Made by a program: the position numbers and the translations under genes. A stretch of 9,221 bases of DNA from Gammaproteobacteria bacterium RIFCSPHIGHO2_12_FULL_38_11 (lineage in GTDB: Bacteria > Pseudomonadota > Gammaproteobacteria > Coxiellales > Coxiellaceae). The stretch lies in the NCBI GenBank assembly GCA_001801515.1, contig MGXX01000067.1, positions 52,197-61,417 on the forward strand, given 5' to 3'. This document shows positions 1 through 7,158 of this stretch, one piece after another; position 1 is the stretch's first letter, and each line of letters begins with the position of its first letter. The notes beneath the pieces are model-generated. The model was not told the origin of the DNA and did no database searches. It saw only the letters and a list, made by a program, of their open reading frames with translations.

Positions 1-1679
1 AATGGACAACTTGCCGTTTGTGTTTTCGGAAAGGCAATGACGTCACGAATATTCGCTGTGTCTGTCATTAACATGGCAATTCGGTCTACGCCAAACGCAA
101 TGCCACCATGTGGCGGTGCACCAAATTTTAATGCCGATAATAAATGCCCAAACTTTGCATTGGCCTCGATTTCTTTGATTCCTAAAATAGAAAGACAGGT
201 TAATTGCATGTCATGACGGTGAATGCGGATTGATCCACCACCGATTTCATAACCATTTAAAACCATGTCATACGCGCGTGAATTGGAATTGCCTGGATTA
301 GCGCGTAACTTTTCAATATTCGATTCTGTCGGGGCTGTGAAGGGGTGATGTAGTGGTTCCCACTTCCCTTCTTTATCGAGCTGGTACATAGGAAAATCTG
401 TCACCCACAGTGGTGCCCATTGACAGGTATATAAATTTAAATCTTTACCTAATTTATCGCGTAATGCGCCTAATGCTTCAGAGACAATTTTTGATTTATC
501 CGCACCAAAAAATAAAATATCACCTGTTTCAGCTTCAGTGCGTTTAATAATTTCTGCAACTGTGTTTTCGGGAATGAATTTTAAAATGGGGGATTGCAAG
601 CCCTCGCTTGTTATTTTGATATACGCTAATCCTTTTGCACCATAAATAGCGACAAACTGGGTATAATCGTCAATTTGTTTGCGTGATAATTCTGCGCCTT
701 TTGGCAAACGCAGAACCGTTACACGTCCGTCGATATCATTGGCAGGGCCATGAAACACCTTAAATTCAACGGTTTTCATTAAGTCATCGATATCAACCAA
801 TTCTAATGGATTACGCATATCGGGTTTGTCCGAACCAAACCGTTGCATCGCTTCAGAAAAAGGCATGCGCGGAAATGGCGCTAAATCTACGTTTAAGACA
901 GCTTTAAATAATTCACGAATCATATTTTCCGTGAGATTTTGCACATCGTTTTCATCAACAAATGCCATTTCCATATCGAGCTGTGTAAATTCAGGTTGAC
1001 GATCAGCACGTAAATCTTCATCACGAAAGCATTTTACGATTTGATAATAGCGATCAAATCCTGCGATCATTAGCAATTGCTTAAAAATTTGTGGTGACTG
1101 TGGCAGTGCATAAAATTTTCCTGGCTGATTACGGCTGGGAACCAAATAATCACGCGCGCCTTCGGGTGTTGTTTTTGTTAATACCGGTGTTTCAATATCT
1201 GTAAAATTTTTTGCATCTAGGAAATGACGAATAAAACGAATAATTTCCGCACGTTTTTTTAAGCGTGCTTGATTTTCTTTTCGACGTAAATCAAGGTAAC
1301 GGTATTTTAATCGAACTTCTTCACCTATTTCTTGATAATCGTCGATATTAAATGGTAATGGTTCTGCAGTATTTAAAATTTCAATGGTGGAAGCGTCTAT
1401 CTCAACTTCACCAGAAGGAATTTCTTTGTTAATTGTGCCTTCAGGACGCGTGCGAACAGTCCCCGTAATACGAATGACAAATTCATTGCGTAATTTTTCA
1501 GCGTTGGTGAAAGTGTCTTTATTTTTGGGATCACAAACAATTTGAACGATGTTGTTGCGATCTCGTAGGTCAATAAAAATTAAGCCACCATGATCTCGAC
1601 GACGGTGAACCCAGCCGCATAATGTGACGGGCTGATCAATGTGTGTTTTGTTAATTTCCGAGGCTGATTGTTTTCGCAT
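1..1679 (-). CDS. aspS: Aspartyl-tRNA synthetase (AspRS), C-terminus cut off by window edge
   Basis: A cytoplasmic class II aminoacyl-tRNA synthetase that charges tRNA with aspartate. The 559 codons present begin with an OB-fold anticodon-binding domain (about residues 1-110, with [12 protein letters not shown] at 21-32). The catalytic domain follows, with motif 2 FRDEDLR from Phe218 and motif 3 GVDR ending at Arg533. The bacterial insertion domain lies between them. The frame runs off the window at ...KTQTASCP; against the roughly 590 residues of the E. coli enzyme about 30 residues are missing. I chose the ATG at 1679 because [16 protein letters not shown] aligns with the start of other gammaproteobacterial AspRS; an in-frame ATG at 1691 would add four residues, and neither has a strong Shine-Dalgarno. 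His30 and Gly81 match the residues tied to relaxed tRNA specificity in Pseudomonas aeruginosa AspRS. The gene starts 69 nt after the FmdB-like gene and is probably co-transcribed with it. Confidence 0.97.
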   Translation of the reverse strand, partial: MRKQSASEINKTHIDQPVTLCGWVHRRRDHGGLIFIDLRDRNNIVQIVCDPKNKDTFTNAEKLRNEFVIRITGTVRTRPEGTINKEIPSGEVEIDASTIEILNTAEPLPFNIDDYQEIGEEVRLKYRYLDLRRKENQARLKKRAEIIRFIRHFLDAKNFTDIETPVLTKTTPEGARDYLVPSRNQPGKFYALPQSPQIFKQLLMIAGFDRYYQIVKCFRDEDLRADRQPEFTQLDMEMAFVDENDVQNLTENMIRELFKAVLNVDLAPFPRMPFSEAMQRFGSDKPDMRNPLELVDIDDLMKTVEFKVFHGPANDIDGRVTVLRLPKGAELSRKQIDDYTQFVAIYGAKGLAYIKITSEGLQSPILKFIPENTVAEIIKRTEAETGDILFFGADKSKIVSEALGALRDKLGKDLNLYTCQWAPLWVTDFPMYQLDKEGKWEPLHHPFTAPTESNIEKLRANPGNSNSRAYDMVLNGYEIGGGSIRIHRHDMQLTCLSILGIKEIEANAKFGHLLSALKFGAPPHGGIAFGVDRIAMLMTDTANIRDVIAFPKTQTASCP

Positions 1680-1748
1680 GTTTTTAACCATTTTTAAGAT
1701 ATGAATCCGCCATGTTAACCACAGTCAAGTTGATCTGCAATAGAAGGG

Positions 1749-2009
1749 TTATTCTTTTTGGGTGGGCGGTGGGGTTGGTGTCGATGCTTCAGCTTTTGGT
1801 GTTGTTGTTGTCTCAGGCGATTTTGGTTTGCTTTTAAAGTCGGTAACATACCAACCGTTACCCTTTAACTGAAAATGGGTTGAGGAAATTTGTTTTACTA
1901 AGCTAGCCTGATGGCAATGCGGGCAAATTTTTTTAGGTTCATCTGACAGTTTTTGTAGTAATTCAGTAGATTCATTACAGTTTGTACAGTGGTATTCGTA
2001 TAGGGGCAT
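1749..2009 (-). CDS. FmdB-family zinc-ribbon protein
   Basis: A small protein of 86 residues with the N-terminal MPLYEYHC start and a CxxC...CxxC zinc ribbon (Cys8, Cys11, Cys29, Cys32) typical of the FmdB/CxxC_CXXC_SSSS family. The conserved core ends near residue 58 (QLKGNGWYVTDF). A tail of about 28 residues, rich in Pro, Thr, Lys and Glu, follows and is probably disordered. The family was named for a putative regulator of formamidase in Methylophilus, but its general role is not established; it should not be called a regulator on this evidence. The frame is open for 13 more codons upstream, but the family start MPLYEY, preceded by GGAG seven bases away, fixes the ATG at 2009. The gene lies directly upstream of aspS, an arrangement common in proteobacteria, so the two are likely one operon. 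Confidence 0.9.
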   Translation of the reverse strand: MPLYEYHCTNCNESTELLQKLSDEPKKICPHCHQASLVKQISSTHFQLKGNGWYVTDFKSKPKSPETTTTPKAEASTPTPPPTQKE

Positions 2010-2016
2010 TGTTATT

Positions 2017-2020
2017 CTCC
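2017..2020 (-). promoter_or_regulatory. Shine-Dalgarno of the FmdB-like gene
   Basis: GGAG on the minus strand, seven bases before the ATG at 2009. It lies inside the longer open frame and therefore argues for the internal start, giving MPLYEY as the true N-terminus. Confidence 0.8.
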
Positions 2021-2031
2021 AGTTATTCGAA

Positions 2032-2059
2032 ATTGTAATGTATTTCAAAAAAAAGACAA
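2032..2059 (-). promoter_or_regulatory. Candidate sigma-70 promoter for the FmdB-like gene and aspS
   Basis: On the minus strand, TTGTCT (2054-2059, 4 of 6 matches to TTGACA) is separated by 16 bases from TACAAT (2032-2037, 5 of 6 matches to TATAAT). Transcription would start near 2025, leaving a leader of roughly 15 bases with the GGAG site. The spacer holds a run of seven T. This is a consensus match by eye only. Confidence 0.5.
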
Positions 2060-2152
2060 CGCATTTAATTTTTTGCCTTTATTACTTCGCGCACGATCCA
2101 CGATCCCAGATATTTTACCTGGCCCTGCAACTATTTGAATAGGCTTACAATA

Positions 2153-2180
2153 CTTGTAGTTTGCCGTAATGTACGATAAT
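2153..2180 (+). promoter_or_regulatory. Weak candidate promoter for the beta-barrel gene
   Basis: GATAAT at 2175-2180 matches the -10 consensus at five of six positions. The best -35 candidates, CTTGTA or TTGTAG at 2153-2159, are poor and sit at 15-16 bases. Transcription would start near 2187, giving a leader of about 38 bases ending in the strong GGGAG site at 2214-2218. The rest of the divergent gap 2010-2224 shows nothing further that I can support. Confidence 0.3.
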
Positions 2181-2224
2181 CTTTAAGCGCTATCATTTAA
2201 TTTAATATTAAAAGGGAGATACAA

Positions 2225-2779
2225 ATGTTAGGGAAAAGATTATTGGGGGTTGTTTCAACTGCTTTAGTAACGACAGCGTTCTGTGCTGCTGCATTTGCAG
2301 GTGGTCCAACAATGGAAGCTGCACCAGCACCTGTTGATAATTCAGGATTTACGTTGGGCATGGATGCTGGAACCTATGGCGCAGGCAATACGAATTATGC
2401 GCTTATGTTTGGTTACGTTAATGAAGACTTTTTGGCAAATTTTGGTCTTGGTTATGGCAGCGTGCAGCCTGCAACGGGTAATGAAGTAAACGTTTGGGAT
2501 TTACGTGGATACCTCGGCTTGAGACATGCGATAATGCATTCATTGTATTTTACATATGGTGCGTTAGGTAACTACGGTGTTATCAGCAACACAAGTGCTA
2601 CTCGCACTGATCCTTACTCAGTGGGTGCTTTTGTGGGTCTTGACTATCAACCCATGCCACAATTGTTATTGTCGTTTAAGATTTCACCTTACAGCTATCA
2701 GCGCTTTGTTAGCAAGAGTACGGGTAATGCTGTATTTACAACGGGTTCGATTGGTGCTTCGTACGTTTTTGCATCATAA
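2225..2779 (+). CDS. Secreted protein, predicted small outer-membrane beta-barrel
   Basis: A protein of 184 residues with a clear Sec signal peptide: Lys4-Arg5, a hydrophobic core, and a probable signal peptidase I site after AFA at residue 25. The mature chain of about 159 residues starts with a short Ala/Pro-rich segment. It then shows roughly eight stretches of alternating polar and hydrophobic or aromatic residues separated by short turns (for example TNYALMFGYVN, FLANFGLGYGSV, LYFTYGALGNYG and the final TGSIGASYVF). This pattern is what an eight-stranded outer-membrane barrel of the OmpX/OmpA-N size class would give. There is no cysteine in the mature part, so it is not a lipoprotein. 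The last aromatic, Phe182, is followed by Ala-Ser, slightly off the usual C-terminal Phe signal for the BAM complex. I do not recognise the specific family. The start is set by GGGAG six bases upstream; the gene is followed by its own terminator and looks monocistronic. Confidence 0.8.
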   Translation: MLGKRLLGVVSTALVTTAFCAAAFAGGPTMEAAPAPVDNSGFTLGMDAGTYGAGNTNYALMFGYVNEDFLANFGLGYGSVQPATGNEVNVWDLRGYLGLRHAIMHSLYFTYGALGNYGVISNTSATRTDPYSVGAFVGLDYQPMPQLLLSFKISPYSYQRFVSKSTGNAVFTTGSIGASYVFAS

Positions 2780-2794
2780 GATCTGTGTTATTTC

Positions 2795-2833
2795 AAAAAG
2801 CTGCGAGGATGAAAGTGCTCGCAGCTTTTTTTT
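2795..2833 (+). terminator. Strong intrinsic terminator after the beta-barrel gene
   Basis: A perfect 13-bp stem (AAAAAGCTGCGAG at 2795-2807 with its complement at 2818-2830) closes a 10-base loop, and the right arm runs into eight T (2826-2833). It starts 15 bases after the stop codon at 2779. The A run on the left arm gives a U run on the opposite strand too, so it could also stop transcripts coming from nrdB. Confidence 0.93.
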
Positions 2834-2835
2834 GT

Positions 2836-2948
2836 TCAGAACCCAGAGCGTCAGCGAGTGGAAGCTACGAAGAACGCAGTAGAAATTTCAGATTGAATTT
2901 TGCTTATTTTGCCTTGTAGCTTCCACTCGCTGACGCTCGGGGTTCTGA
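2836..2948. repeat. Long imperfect inverted repeat, REP/MITE-like
   Basis: Two 33-base arms, 2836-2868 and 2916-2948, are reverse complements with a single mismatch (A at 2845 opposite a C-type position in the other arm). They flank a 47-base AT-rich spacer (2869-2915). The arms contain GAGCGTCAGCGAGTGGAAGC and are visibly more GC-rich than their surroundings. The element fills the gap between the terminator and the end of nrdB, between convergent genes. There is no U run after the stem, so it is not a standard terminator. It has no coding capacity. The size and form fit a dispersed palindromic element or small non-autonomous mobile element, but only one copy is visible here. Confidence 0.75.
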
Positions 2949-2957
2949 GCTGATCTG

Positions 2958-4034
2958 TTACTCCCAATTCAACGCACCGCCGGTTTGATATTCAATAACA
3001 CGGGTTTCAAAAAAGTTTTTCTCTTTATTTAAATCCATCATTTCACTCATCCAAGGAAATGGATTTTCAGCACCCGCGTATTGTTCTTGTAAACCCAATT
3101 GCGCACAACGGCGATTAGCGATGTAGTGCAAATATTCTTGAAACATATCAGCATTTAATCCCAAAATACCACGCGGCATCGTGTCGCGCGCATAAGTTAC
3201 TTCAAAGTCAACGCCTTCACGAATCATATTGATGGCTTGTTGTTGAAAAGCAGGTGTCCATATTGAAGGATTCTCAATTTTAATTTGATTAATGACATCA
3301 ATACCAAAATTGGCATGCATCGATTCATCGCGCAAAATATATTGAAATTGTTCGGATGTCCCTGTCATTTTTCCACGTCGCCCCATCGCTAAAATTTGCG
3401 TAAAACCAACATAGAAAAAGATAGATTCAAAAACAACGTAAAATGCAATTAAATCACGCACCAAACGTTGATTGTTTTCTAATGTGCCTGTATGAAAATC
3501 AGGGTCACATAAACTTTGTGTGAAAGGTAATGCCCATGATGCTTTTCTAGCAACGGATGGTACTTCGCGATACATGTTAAATACTTCAGCTTCATCTAAG
3601 CCCAAGCTCTCAATAATGTGCTGATAAGAATGTGTATGCAGCGCTTCTTCAAATGCTTGACGCAATAAATATTGGCGACATTCAGGATTGGTAATGTGTC
3701 TATAAACCGCCAAAACAAGATTGTTTGCAACCAAAGAATCCGCGGTTGCAAAAAATCCTAAACTGCGTTTGATAATAATGCGTTCATCATCTGTTAAACC
3801 ATTGGGATCTTTCCAAAGGGCAACGTCAGCTGCCATGTTAATTTCATTTGGCATCCAGTGATTAGCGCAAGCCGCTAAATATTTATCCCATGCCCATTTA
3901 TATTTAAAAGGGACGAGTTGATTTAAATCAGCCCTACAATTAATAATTTTTTTATCGTCAACTTGAATGCGCGCAGCGTTCATTTCGATTTGTTCAAGAC
4001 CGGTGATTCTTTCGAGTGTGGTTGTTTCTGACAT
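2958..4034 (-). CDS. nrdB: Class I ribonucleotide reductase, beta (radical) subunit
   Basis: The small subunit of aerobic ribonucleoside-diphosphate reductase. It houses the metal-radical cofactor used by NrdA to reduce NDPs to dNDPs in the cytoplasm. The 358 residues carry all expected metal ligands: Asp99 (TADSL), Glu130 and His133 ([11 protein letters not shown]), Glu203 (VFESIFFY), Glu237 and His240 (RDESMH). The radical tyrosine is present as Tyr137, equivalent to E. coli Tyr122, so this is not the Phe-substituted class Ic form of Chlamydia, although the C-terminus ([13 protein letters not shown]) resembles that branch. Tyr349 near the C-terminus is a plausible relay residue for long-range radical transfer. 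I start at the ATG at 4034, with AGGAG seven bases upstream; the frame stays open 45 more codons into the end of nrdA but that part has no homology. The gene follows nrdA by 76 nt in the same operon. Confidence 0.97.
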   Translation of the reverse strand: MSETTTLERITGLEQIEMNAARIQVDDKKIINCRADLNQLVPFKYKWAWDKYLAACANHWMPNEINMAADVALWKDPNGLTDDERIIIKRSLGFFATADSLVANNLVLAVYRHITNPECRQYLLRQAFEEALHTHSYQHIIESLGLDEAEVFNMYREVPSVARKASWALPFTQSLCDPDFHTGTLENNQRLVRDLIAFYVVFESIFFYVGFTQILAMGRRGKMTGTSEQFQYILRDESMHANFGIDVINQIKIENPSIWTPAFQQQAINMIREGVDFEVTYARDTMPRGILGLNADMFQEYLHYIANRRCAQLGLQEQYAGAENPFPWMSEMMDLNKEKNFFETRVIEYQTGGALNWE

Positions 4035-4041
4035 TTTGTTG

Positions 4042-4046
4042 CTCCT
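4042..4046 (-). promoter_or_regulatory. Shine-Dalgarno fixing the nrdB start
   Basis: AGGAG on the minus strand lies seven bases before the ATG at 4034. It selects this start over the 45-codon longer open frame that would overlap the end of nrdA. Confidence 0.85.
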
Positions 4047-4059
4047 GTTATTATTTTCA

Positions 4060-4108
4060 CCCCTGTTGAAAAAGGGGGGGGCGGTATCGCGGCAGCGATA
4101 CCGGGGGG
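4060..4108 (-). repeat. Hairpins and G/C homopolymer runs between nrdA and nrdB
   Basis: A perfect 9-bp stem (CGGTATCGC at 4082-4090 with GCGATACCG at 4095-4103, four-base loop) is flanked by a run of eight G (4074-4081) and a run of six G (4103-4108) on the plus strand. A second, short stem can form between CCCC at 4060-4063 and GGGG at 4074-4077 across a 10-base loop. In the nrd transcript the order is stem-loop, eight C, five U, then GGGG, then the nrdB ribosome site. It could act as an intercistronic processing or partial termination site that tunes the NrdA:NrdB ratio, or be a remnant of a dispersed palindrome. It is not a standard terminator because C rather than U follows the stem. Confidence 0.65.
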
Positions 4109-4110
4109 AT

Positions 4111-6951
4111 TTATTGGCACGCCTCACAATCCGGATTATCAATCGAGCATGCTTTTGGTTCAGACGCAATAAATCGCGTCTCTACAGAAACGGCATTTAA
4201 TTTTGTATCACTGATCGTTGATTTTTCAGTGCTTGTTGCGCCTAAGGCCCGTAAATAATACGTTGTTTTTAATCCACGCGTCCACGCCATGCGATAGAGT
4301 GCATCTAGTTTTTTACCGGATGGCTCAGCCATATATAAATTTAGTGACTGTGCTTGATCAATCCATTTTTGACGCCGAGAAGCGGCTTCAACCAACCAGG
4401 ACGGATCCACTTCAAACGATGTTGCGTATTTTGTTTTTAAATCTTGTGGAATACGGTCAATCATACTTAAGCTGCCGTTATAGTATTTTAAATCATGGAT
4501 CATGACTTGATCCCACAAGCCTCGTTTCTTTAAATCAGCAACAAGATAAGGATTCGCAACTGTAAACTCTCCCGATAAATTTGATTTCACATATAAATTT
4601 TGATAAGTCGGTTCAATGGATTGTGATACGCCGCAAATATTGGAAATCGTGGCTGTTGGTGCAATCGCCATCGTATTGGAATTACGCATTCCTTGTTTTT
4701 TAATGAGGTTGCGCAATGAATCCCAATCTAATGTGGTTTCTGTATTTTGTTCGAATAAAAAACCTTCGCGTGTTTTACGCAATAATTCAATTGAATCGAT
4801 CGGTAAAATACCTTGATCCCATAGCGAACCCTTATAGGATTCATACGTACCACGCTCAGCAGCCAAATCACTGGATGCCTTAATCGCATAATAGCTAATT
4901 AACTCCATTGAGCGATCAGCAAACTCAATTGCAGCTAATGATGCGTAAGGAATTTCTTTCAAATACAAGGCATCTTGAAAACCCATTAAACCCAGCCCAA
5001 TTGGACGGTGTTTAACGTTTGAGTTTTTTGCAGAAAATACACTGTAATAATTAATATCTATTACGTTGTCTAACATGCGAATAGCGGTTGTAACAGTTTT
5101 TTGTAGTTTTTCTGAATCGAGCTCTCCGTTTTTCATGTGATTCACTAAGTTCACACTACCCAAATTACAAACGGCAATTTCTTCATTGGCTTTGGTATTT
5201 AACGTAATTTCCGTGCATAAATTCGAGCTGTGAATCACGCCAGTGTGTTGTTGCGGTGAGCGAATATTGCAAGGATCTTTAAATGTAAACCATGGGTGAC
5301 CTGTTTCAAATAACATGGTTAACATTTTGCGCCACAATGTGAGTGCGGAAACTGTTTTAGAGCGCACTTCATTGCGTTTTGCTTTTGCTTCATATTCACT
5401 ATATTTTTTTTCAAATGCTTCGCCAAATAAATCATGCAATTCTTTTGCTTCATGGGGTGAAAACAGAGTCCAGTCTTCTTTGTTGAAAACCCGCTTCATA
5501 AATAAATCGGGAATCCAATTTGCTGTATTCATATCGTGTGTGCGACGCCGTTCATCGCCGGTGTTTTTTCGCAATTCTAAAAATTCTTCGATATCCATAT
5601 GCCAGGTTTCCAGGTAAGCACACACCGCTCCTTTGCGTTTTCCGCCTTGATTTACCGCTACTGCTGTTGCATTAGCAACATTTAAAAAGGGGACAACACC
5701 AGATGATTTACCGTTGGTGCCTTTGATGTAAGCGCCCATTGCCCTGACTGGTGTCCAGTCATTTCCTAAGCCGCCTGCAAATTTTGATAATAAAGCGTTG
5801 TCTTTCAATGCGCCGTAAATACCGTCTAAATCGTCAGGAACCGTTGTTAAATAGCAACTCGATAATTGTGGACGCATTGTGCCGGAATTAAATAATGTTG
5901 GCGTGGATGACATGTAATCAAAACTGGATAGTAAACGGTAAAACTCAATGGCGCGTTCGTTTTTTTGCTCGCCTTCACAGTGTGCTAATCCCATTGCGAC
6001 ACGCATAAAAAATACTTGTGGCAATTCAATGCGTTTTTCTTGATAGTGAATAAAATAGCGATCATATAATGTTTGCATACTCAAATACGTGAATTGTAAA
6101 TCACGTGTTGCATCAATCGCTTTGCTTAATTTTGCTAAATCAAATTCATTTAAATTAGGATTGAGTAGTTCTGTTTCAATTCCTTTTTGAATAAATGCTT
6201 TAAAGGCTTTTGGATAAAGTGCCGCCATTGTTTGCTGTGTCAAATCATAGGTGATTTCCAGTGTATCCATCGCTTCGCGATAAATATCTTGTAATAATAA
6301 ACGGGCTGTTACGTATGAATAATTCGGTTCAATTTCAACCAGTGTACGTGCGCTCATTACCAATGATTTGTAAACATCTTTAATTGCAACGCCGTCGAAT
6401 AAATTTTTGCGTGCGTCTTCAATGACCTTGGTTGGACTGACATCATTTAAATTTTGGCATGCATCAATCGCTAAGCTACTGAGCATATGCATGTCTAATT
6501 TGGTTTTGCTGCCATCTTCTAAAATAACATGAATTGGTTTTTCTTCGGCTTGCGTTGATAATATGGCGCGTGCTTCGCGTCTTTTTTCGCGATATAAAAC
6601 GTAGGAACGCGCGACTTGGTGTTCTTCGGCGCGCATTAACTCTAATTCAACCAAGTCTTGTATTGATTCGATGTGAATGGTGCCGCCTGCTGGCCAGCGT
6701 TTTTTGCAGCGTTGTGTAATGGCTTTCGTAAGCCGATGTGCAATTTCTTGAATGCGTTCAGAATTGCTGGCGTTATCACCTTCAACGGCGATAAATGCTT
6801 TTTTAATGGCAACGTTGATGCGGCTATCGTCATAGGCGTCTGATGTGCCTTGACGATTGATCACGCGTAGTTGTCCGGGGTACATCGACAGTAAATCGAG
6901 ATCCTTGATGTGAATCGATGTATTGATTGTTTGGCTTGTTTGTGCTTCCAT
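4111..6951 (-). CDS. nrdA: Class I ribonucleotide reductase, alpha (catalytic) subunit with two ATP-cones
   Basis: The large subunit of aerobic ribonucleoside-diphosphate reductase, which makes dNDPs for DNA synthesis together with NrdB. At 946 residues it is well over the 761 of E. coli NrdA, because it carries two N-terminal ATP-cone regulatory domains: about residues 27-125 and a more divergent one at about 138-235. This is the layout known from Pseudomonas aeruginosa and Chlamydia. The barrel has Cys366 (SSCYL) and Cys595 (VCNLGSVNL) as the redox pair, and Asn577, Cys579 and Glu581 (SSNLCTE) as the thiyl-radical active site. Tyr898-Tyr899 (TTYYLRALG) form the radical-transfer pair. The C-terminal tail has Cys935, Cys942 and Cys945 (CEACQ end) for re-reduction. 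The start at 6951 has GGAG seven bases upstream; six more codons upstream are open but would cover that site. First gene of an nrdAB operon. Confidence 0.98.
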   Translation of the reverse strand: MEAQTSQTINTSIHIKDLDLLSMYPGQLRVINRQGTSDAYDDSRINVAIKKAFIAVEGDNASNSERIQEIAHRLTKAITQRCKKRWPAGGTIHIESIQDLVELELMRAEEHQVARSYVLYREKRREARAILSTQAEEKPIHVILEDGSKTKLDMHMLSSLAIDACQNLNDVSPTKVIEDARKNLFDGVAIKDVYKSLVMSARTLVEIEPNYSYVTARLLLQDIYREAMDTLEITYDLTQQTMAALYPKAFKAFIQKGIETELLNPNLNEFDLAKLSKAIDATRDLQFTYLSMQTLYDRYFIHYQEKRIELPQVFFMRVAMGLAHCEGEQKNERAIEFYRLLSSFDYMSSTPTLFNSGTMRPQLSSCYLTTVPDDLDGIYGALKDNALLSKFAGGLGNDWTPVRAMGAYIKGTNGKSSGVVPFLNVANATAVAVNQGGKRKGAVCAYLETWHMDIEEFLELRKNTGDERRRTHDMNTANWIPDLFMKRVFNKEDWTLFSPHEAKELHDLFGEAFEKKYSEYEAKAKRNEVRSKTVSALTLWRKMLTMLFETGHPWFTFKDPCNIRSPQQHTGVIHSSNLCTEITLNTKANEEIAVCNLGSVNLVNHMKNGELDSEKLQKTVTTAIRMLDNVIDINYYSVFSAKNSNVKHRPIGLGLMGFQDALYLKEIPYASLAAIEFADRSMELISYYAIKASSDLAAERGTYESYKGSLWDQGILPIDSIELLRKTREGFLFEQNTETTLDWDSLRNLIKKQGMRNSNTMAIAPTATISNICGVSQSIEPTYQNLYVKSNLSGEFTVANPYLVADLKKRGLWDQVMIHDLKYYNGSLSMIDRIPQDLKTKYATSFEVDPSWLVEAASRRQKWIDQAQSLNLYMAEPSGKKLDALYRMAWTRGLKTTYYLRALGATSTEKSTISDTKLNAVSVETRFIASEPKACSIDNPDCEACQ

Positions 6952-6958
6952 TTGAATT

Positions 6959-6962
6959 CTCC
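6959..6962 (-). promoter_or_regulatory. Shine-Dalgarno fixing the nrdA start
   Basis: GGAG on the minus strand, seven bases before the ATG at 6951. The upstream in-frame ATG at 6969 would place this site inside the coding region, so the shorter protein is preferred. The downstream NrdR box ends only four bases upstream of it. Confidence 0.85.
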
Positions 6963-6965
6963 ATA

Positions 6966-6981
6966 ACACAAGATGTAGTTA
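6966..6981. promoter_or_regulatory. NrdR box 1 (proximal to nrdA)
   Basis: ACACAAGATGTAGTTA matches the published NrdR-box consensus acaCwAtATaTwGtgt at about 12 of 16 positions, with the conserved central core. It lies in the predicted nrdA leader, just before the ribosome site. Its centre is 31 bp from that of box 2, the spacing expected for cooperative binding of NrdR. Confidence 0.8.
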
Positions 6982-6996
6982 ATTTTTCAGTACAAA

Positions 6997-7012
6997 ACAC
7001 AAGATAATGTGT
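6997..7012. promoter_or_regulatory. NrdR box 2 (overlaps the candidate nrdA -10)
   Basis: ACACAAGATAATGTGT matches acaCwAtATaTwGtgt at about 14 of 16 positions and is nearly palindromic. It covers the candidate -10 hexamer of nrdA, so bound NrdR would block RNA polymerase. Fifteen bases separate it from box 1. NrdR is the ATP/dATP-sensing repressor of ribonucleotide reductase genes; its own gene is not in this window. Confidence 0.88.
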
Positions 7013-7029
7013 TTTTGATAAAAATACAA
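7001..7029 (-). promoter_or_regulatory. Candidate nrdAB promoter
   Basis: On the minus strand TTGTAT (7024-7029) and TATCTT (7001-7006) are spaced by 17 bases. The hexamers match the consensus only moderately (3 and 4 of 6). The choice is supported mainly by the position of NrdR box 2 on the -10. Transcription would start near 6994 and box 1 would fall within the leader. Confidence 0.45.
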
Positions 7030-7039
7030 GAGAATAACC

Positions 7040-7059
7040 TGTGGGTAAGTTGTGGAAAT
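7040..7059 (-). promoter_or_regulatory. Two DnaA-box-like sites upstream of the nrdA promoter
   Basis: On the minus strand, TTACCCACA (7040-7048) matches the DnaA box TTATNCACA at eight of nine positions and ATTTCCACA (7051-7059) at seven of nine. They share one orientation, 11 bp apart, about one helical turn, and lie just upstream of the candidate nrdA -35. DnaA boxes upstream of the E. coli nrdAB promoter are known to take part in its control; the parallel here is inferred. Confidence 0.4.
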
Positions 7060-7064
7060 AAAAC

Positions 7065-7094
7065 AGTGTCAGTTAATAGTGTCGGTAAACAGTG
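7065..7094. repeat. Short degenerate 13-bp tandem repeat
   Basis: AGTGTCAGTTAAT (7065-7077) is followed directly by AGTGTCGGTAAAC (7078-7090) and then AGTG (7091-7094), so there are about 2.3 copies with four differences. It lies in the nrdA/rppH divergent gap and could be an operator or a chance duplication. Confidence 0.4.
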
Positions 7095-7100
7095 GGGGCG

Positions 7101-7120
7101 TGGTAATATTCACGAATATT
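7101..7120 (+). promoter_or_regulatory. Candidate extended -10 promoter of rppH with inverted repeat
   Basis: TGGTAATAT (7101-7109) reads as an extended -10 element (TGn plus TAATAT) without a good -35. The same bases are part of the inverted repeat AATATT-CACG-AATATT (7105-7120), which would cover the start site near 7116. The leader would be about 43 bases and includes the 11-bp palindrome ACAGTCACTGT at 7130-7140. An operator role is only a suggestion. Confidence 0.35.
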
Positions 7121-7158
7121 TGTGTGAGCACAGTCACTGTCACTAATACGAGGTAAAT

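Noticed and set aside
1680..1691. Alternative aspS start four codons upstream, and a TTGACT -35-like site near 1720-1730
   Set aside because: The family alignment supports the start at 1679, and no convincing -10 follows the -35-like site at proper spacing.
2010..2048. 13-codon N-terminal extension of the FmdB-like gene
   Set aside because: The family begins MPLYEY, and the GGAG site for that start lies within the extension.
2094..2107. Tandem CGATCCA/CGATCCC in the gap before the beta-barrel gene
   Set aside because: Two seven-base units with one difference are too short to separate from chance, and they do not fit a promoter.
4035..4169. 45-codon upstream extension of nrdB overlapping the end of nrdA
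   Set aside because: It has no NrdB homology, covers the hairpin and G runs, and would bypass the good AGGAG site before the ATG at 4034.
4218..6719. Several plus-strand open frames of 60-100 codons opposite nrdA
   Set aside because: They are antisense to a strongly conserved gene, lack ribosome sites and resemble no protein family.
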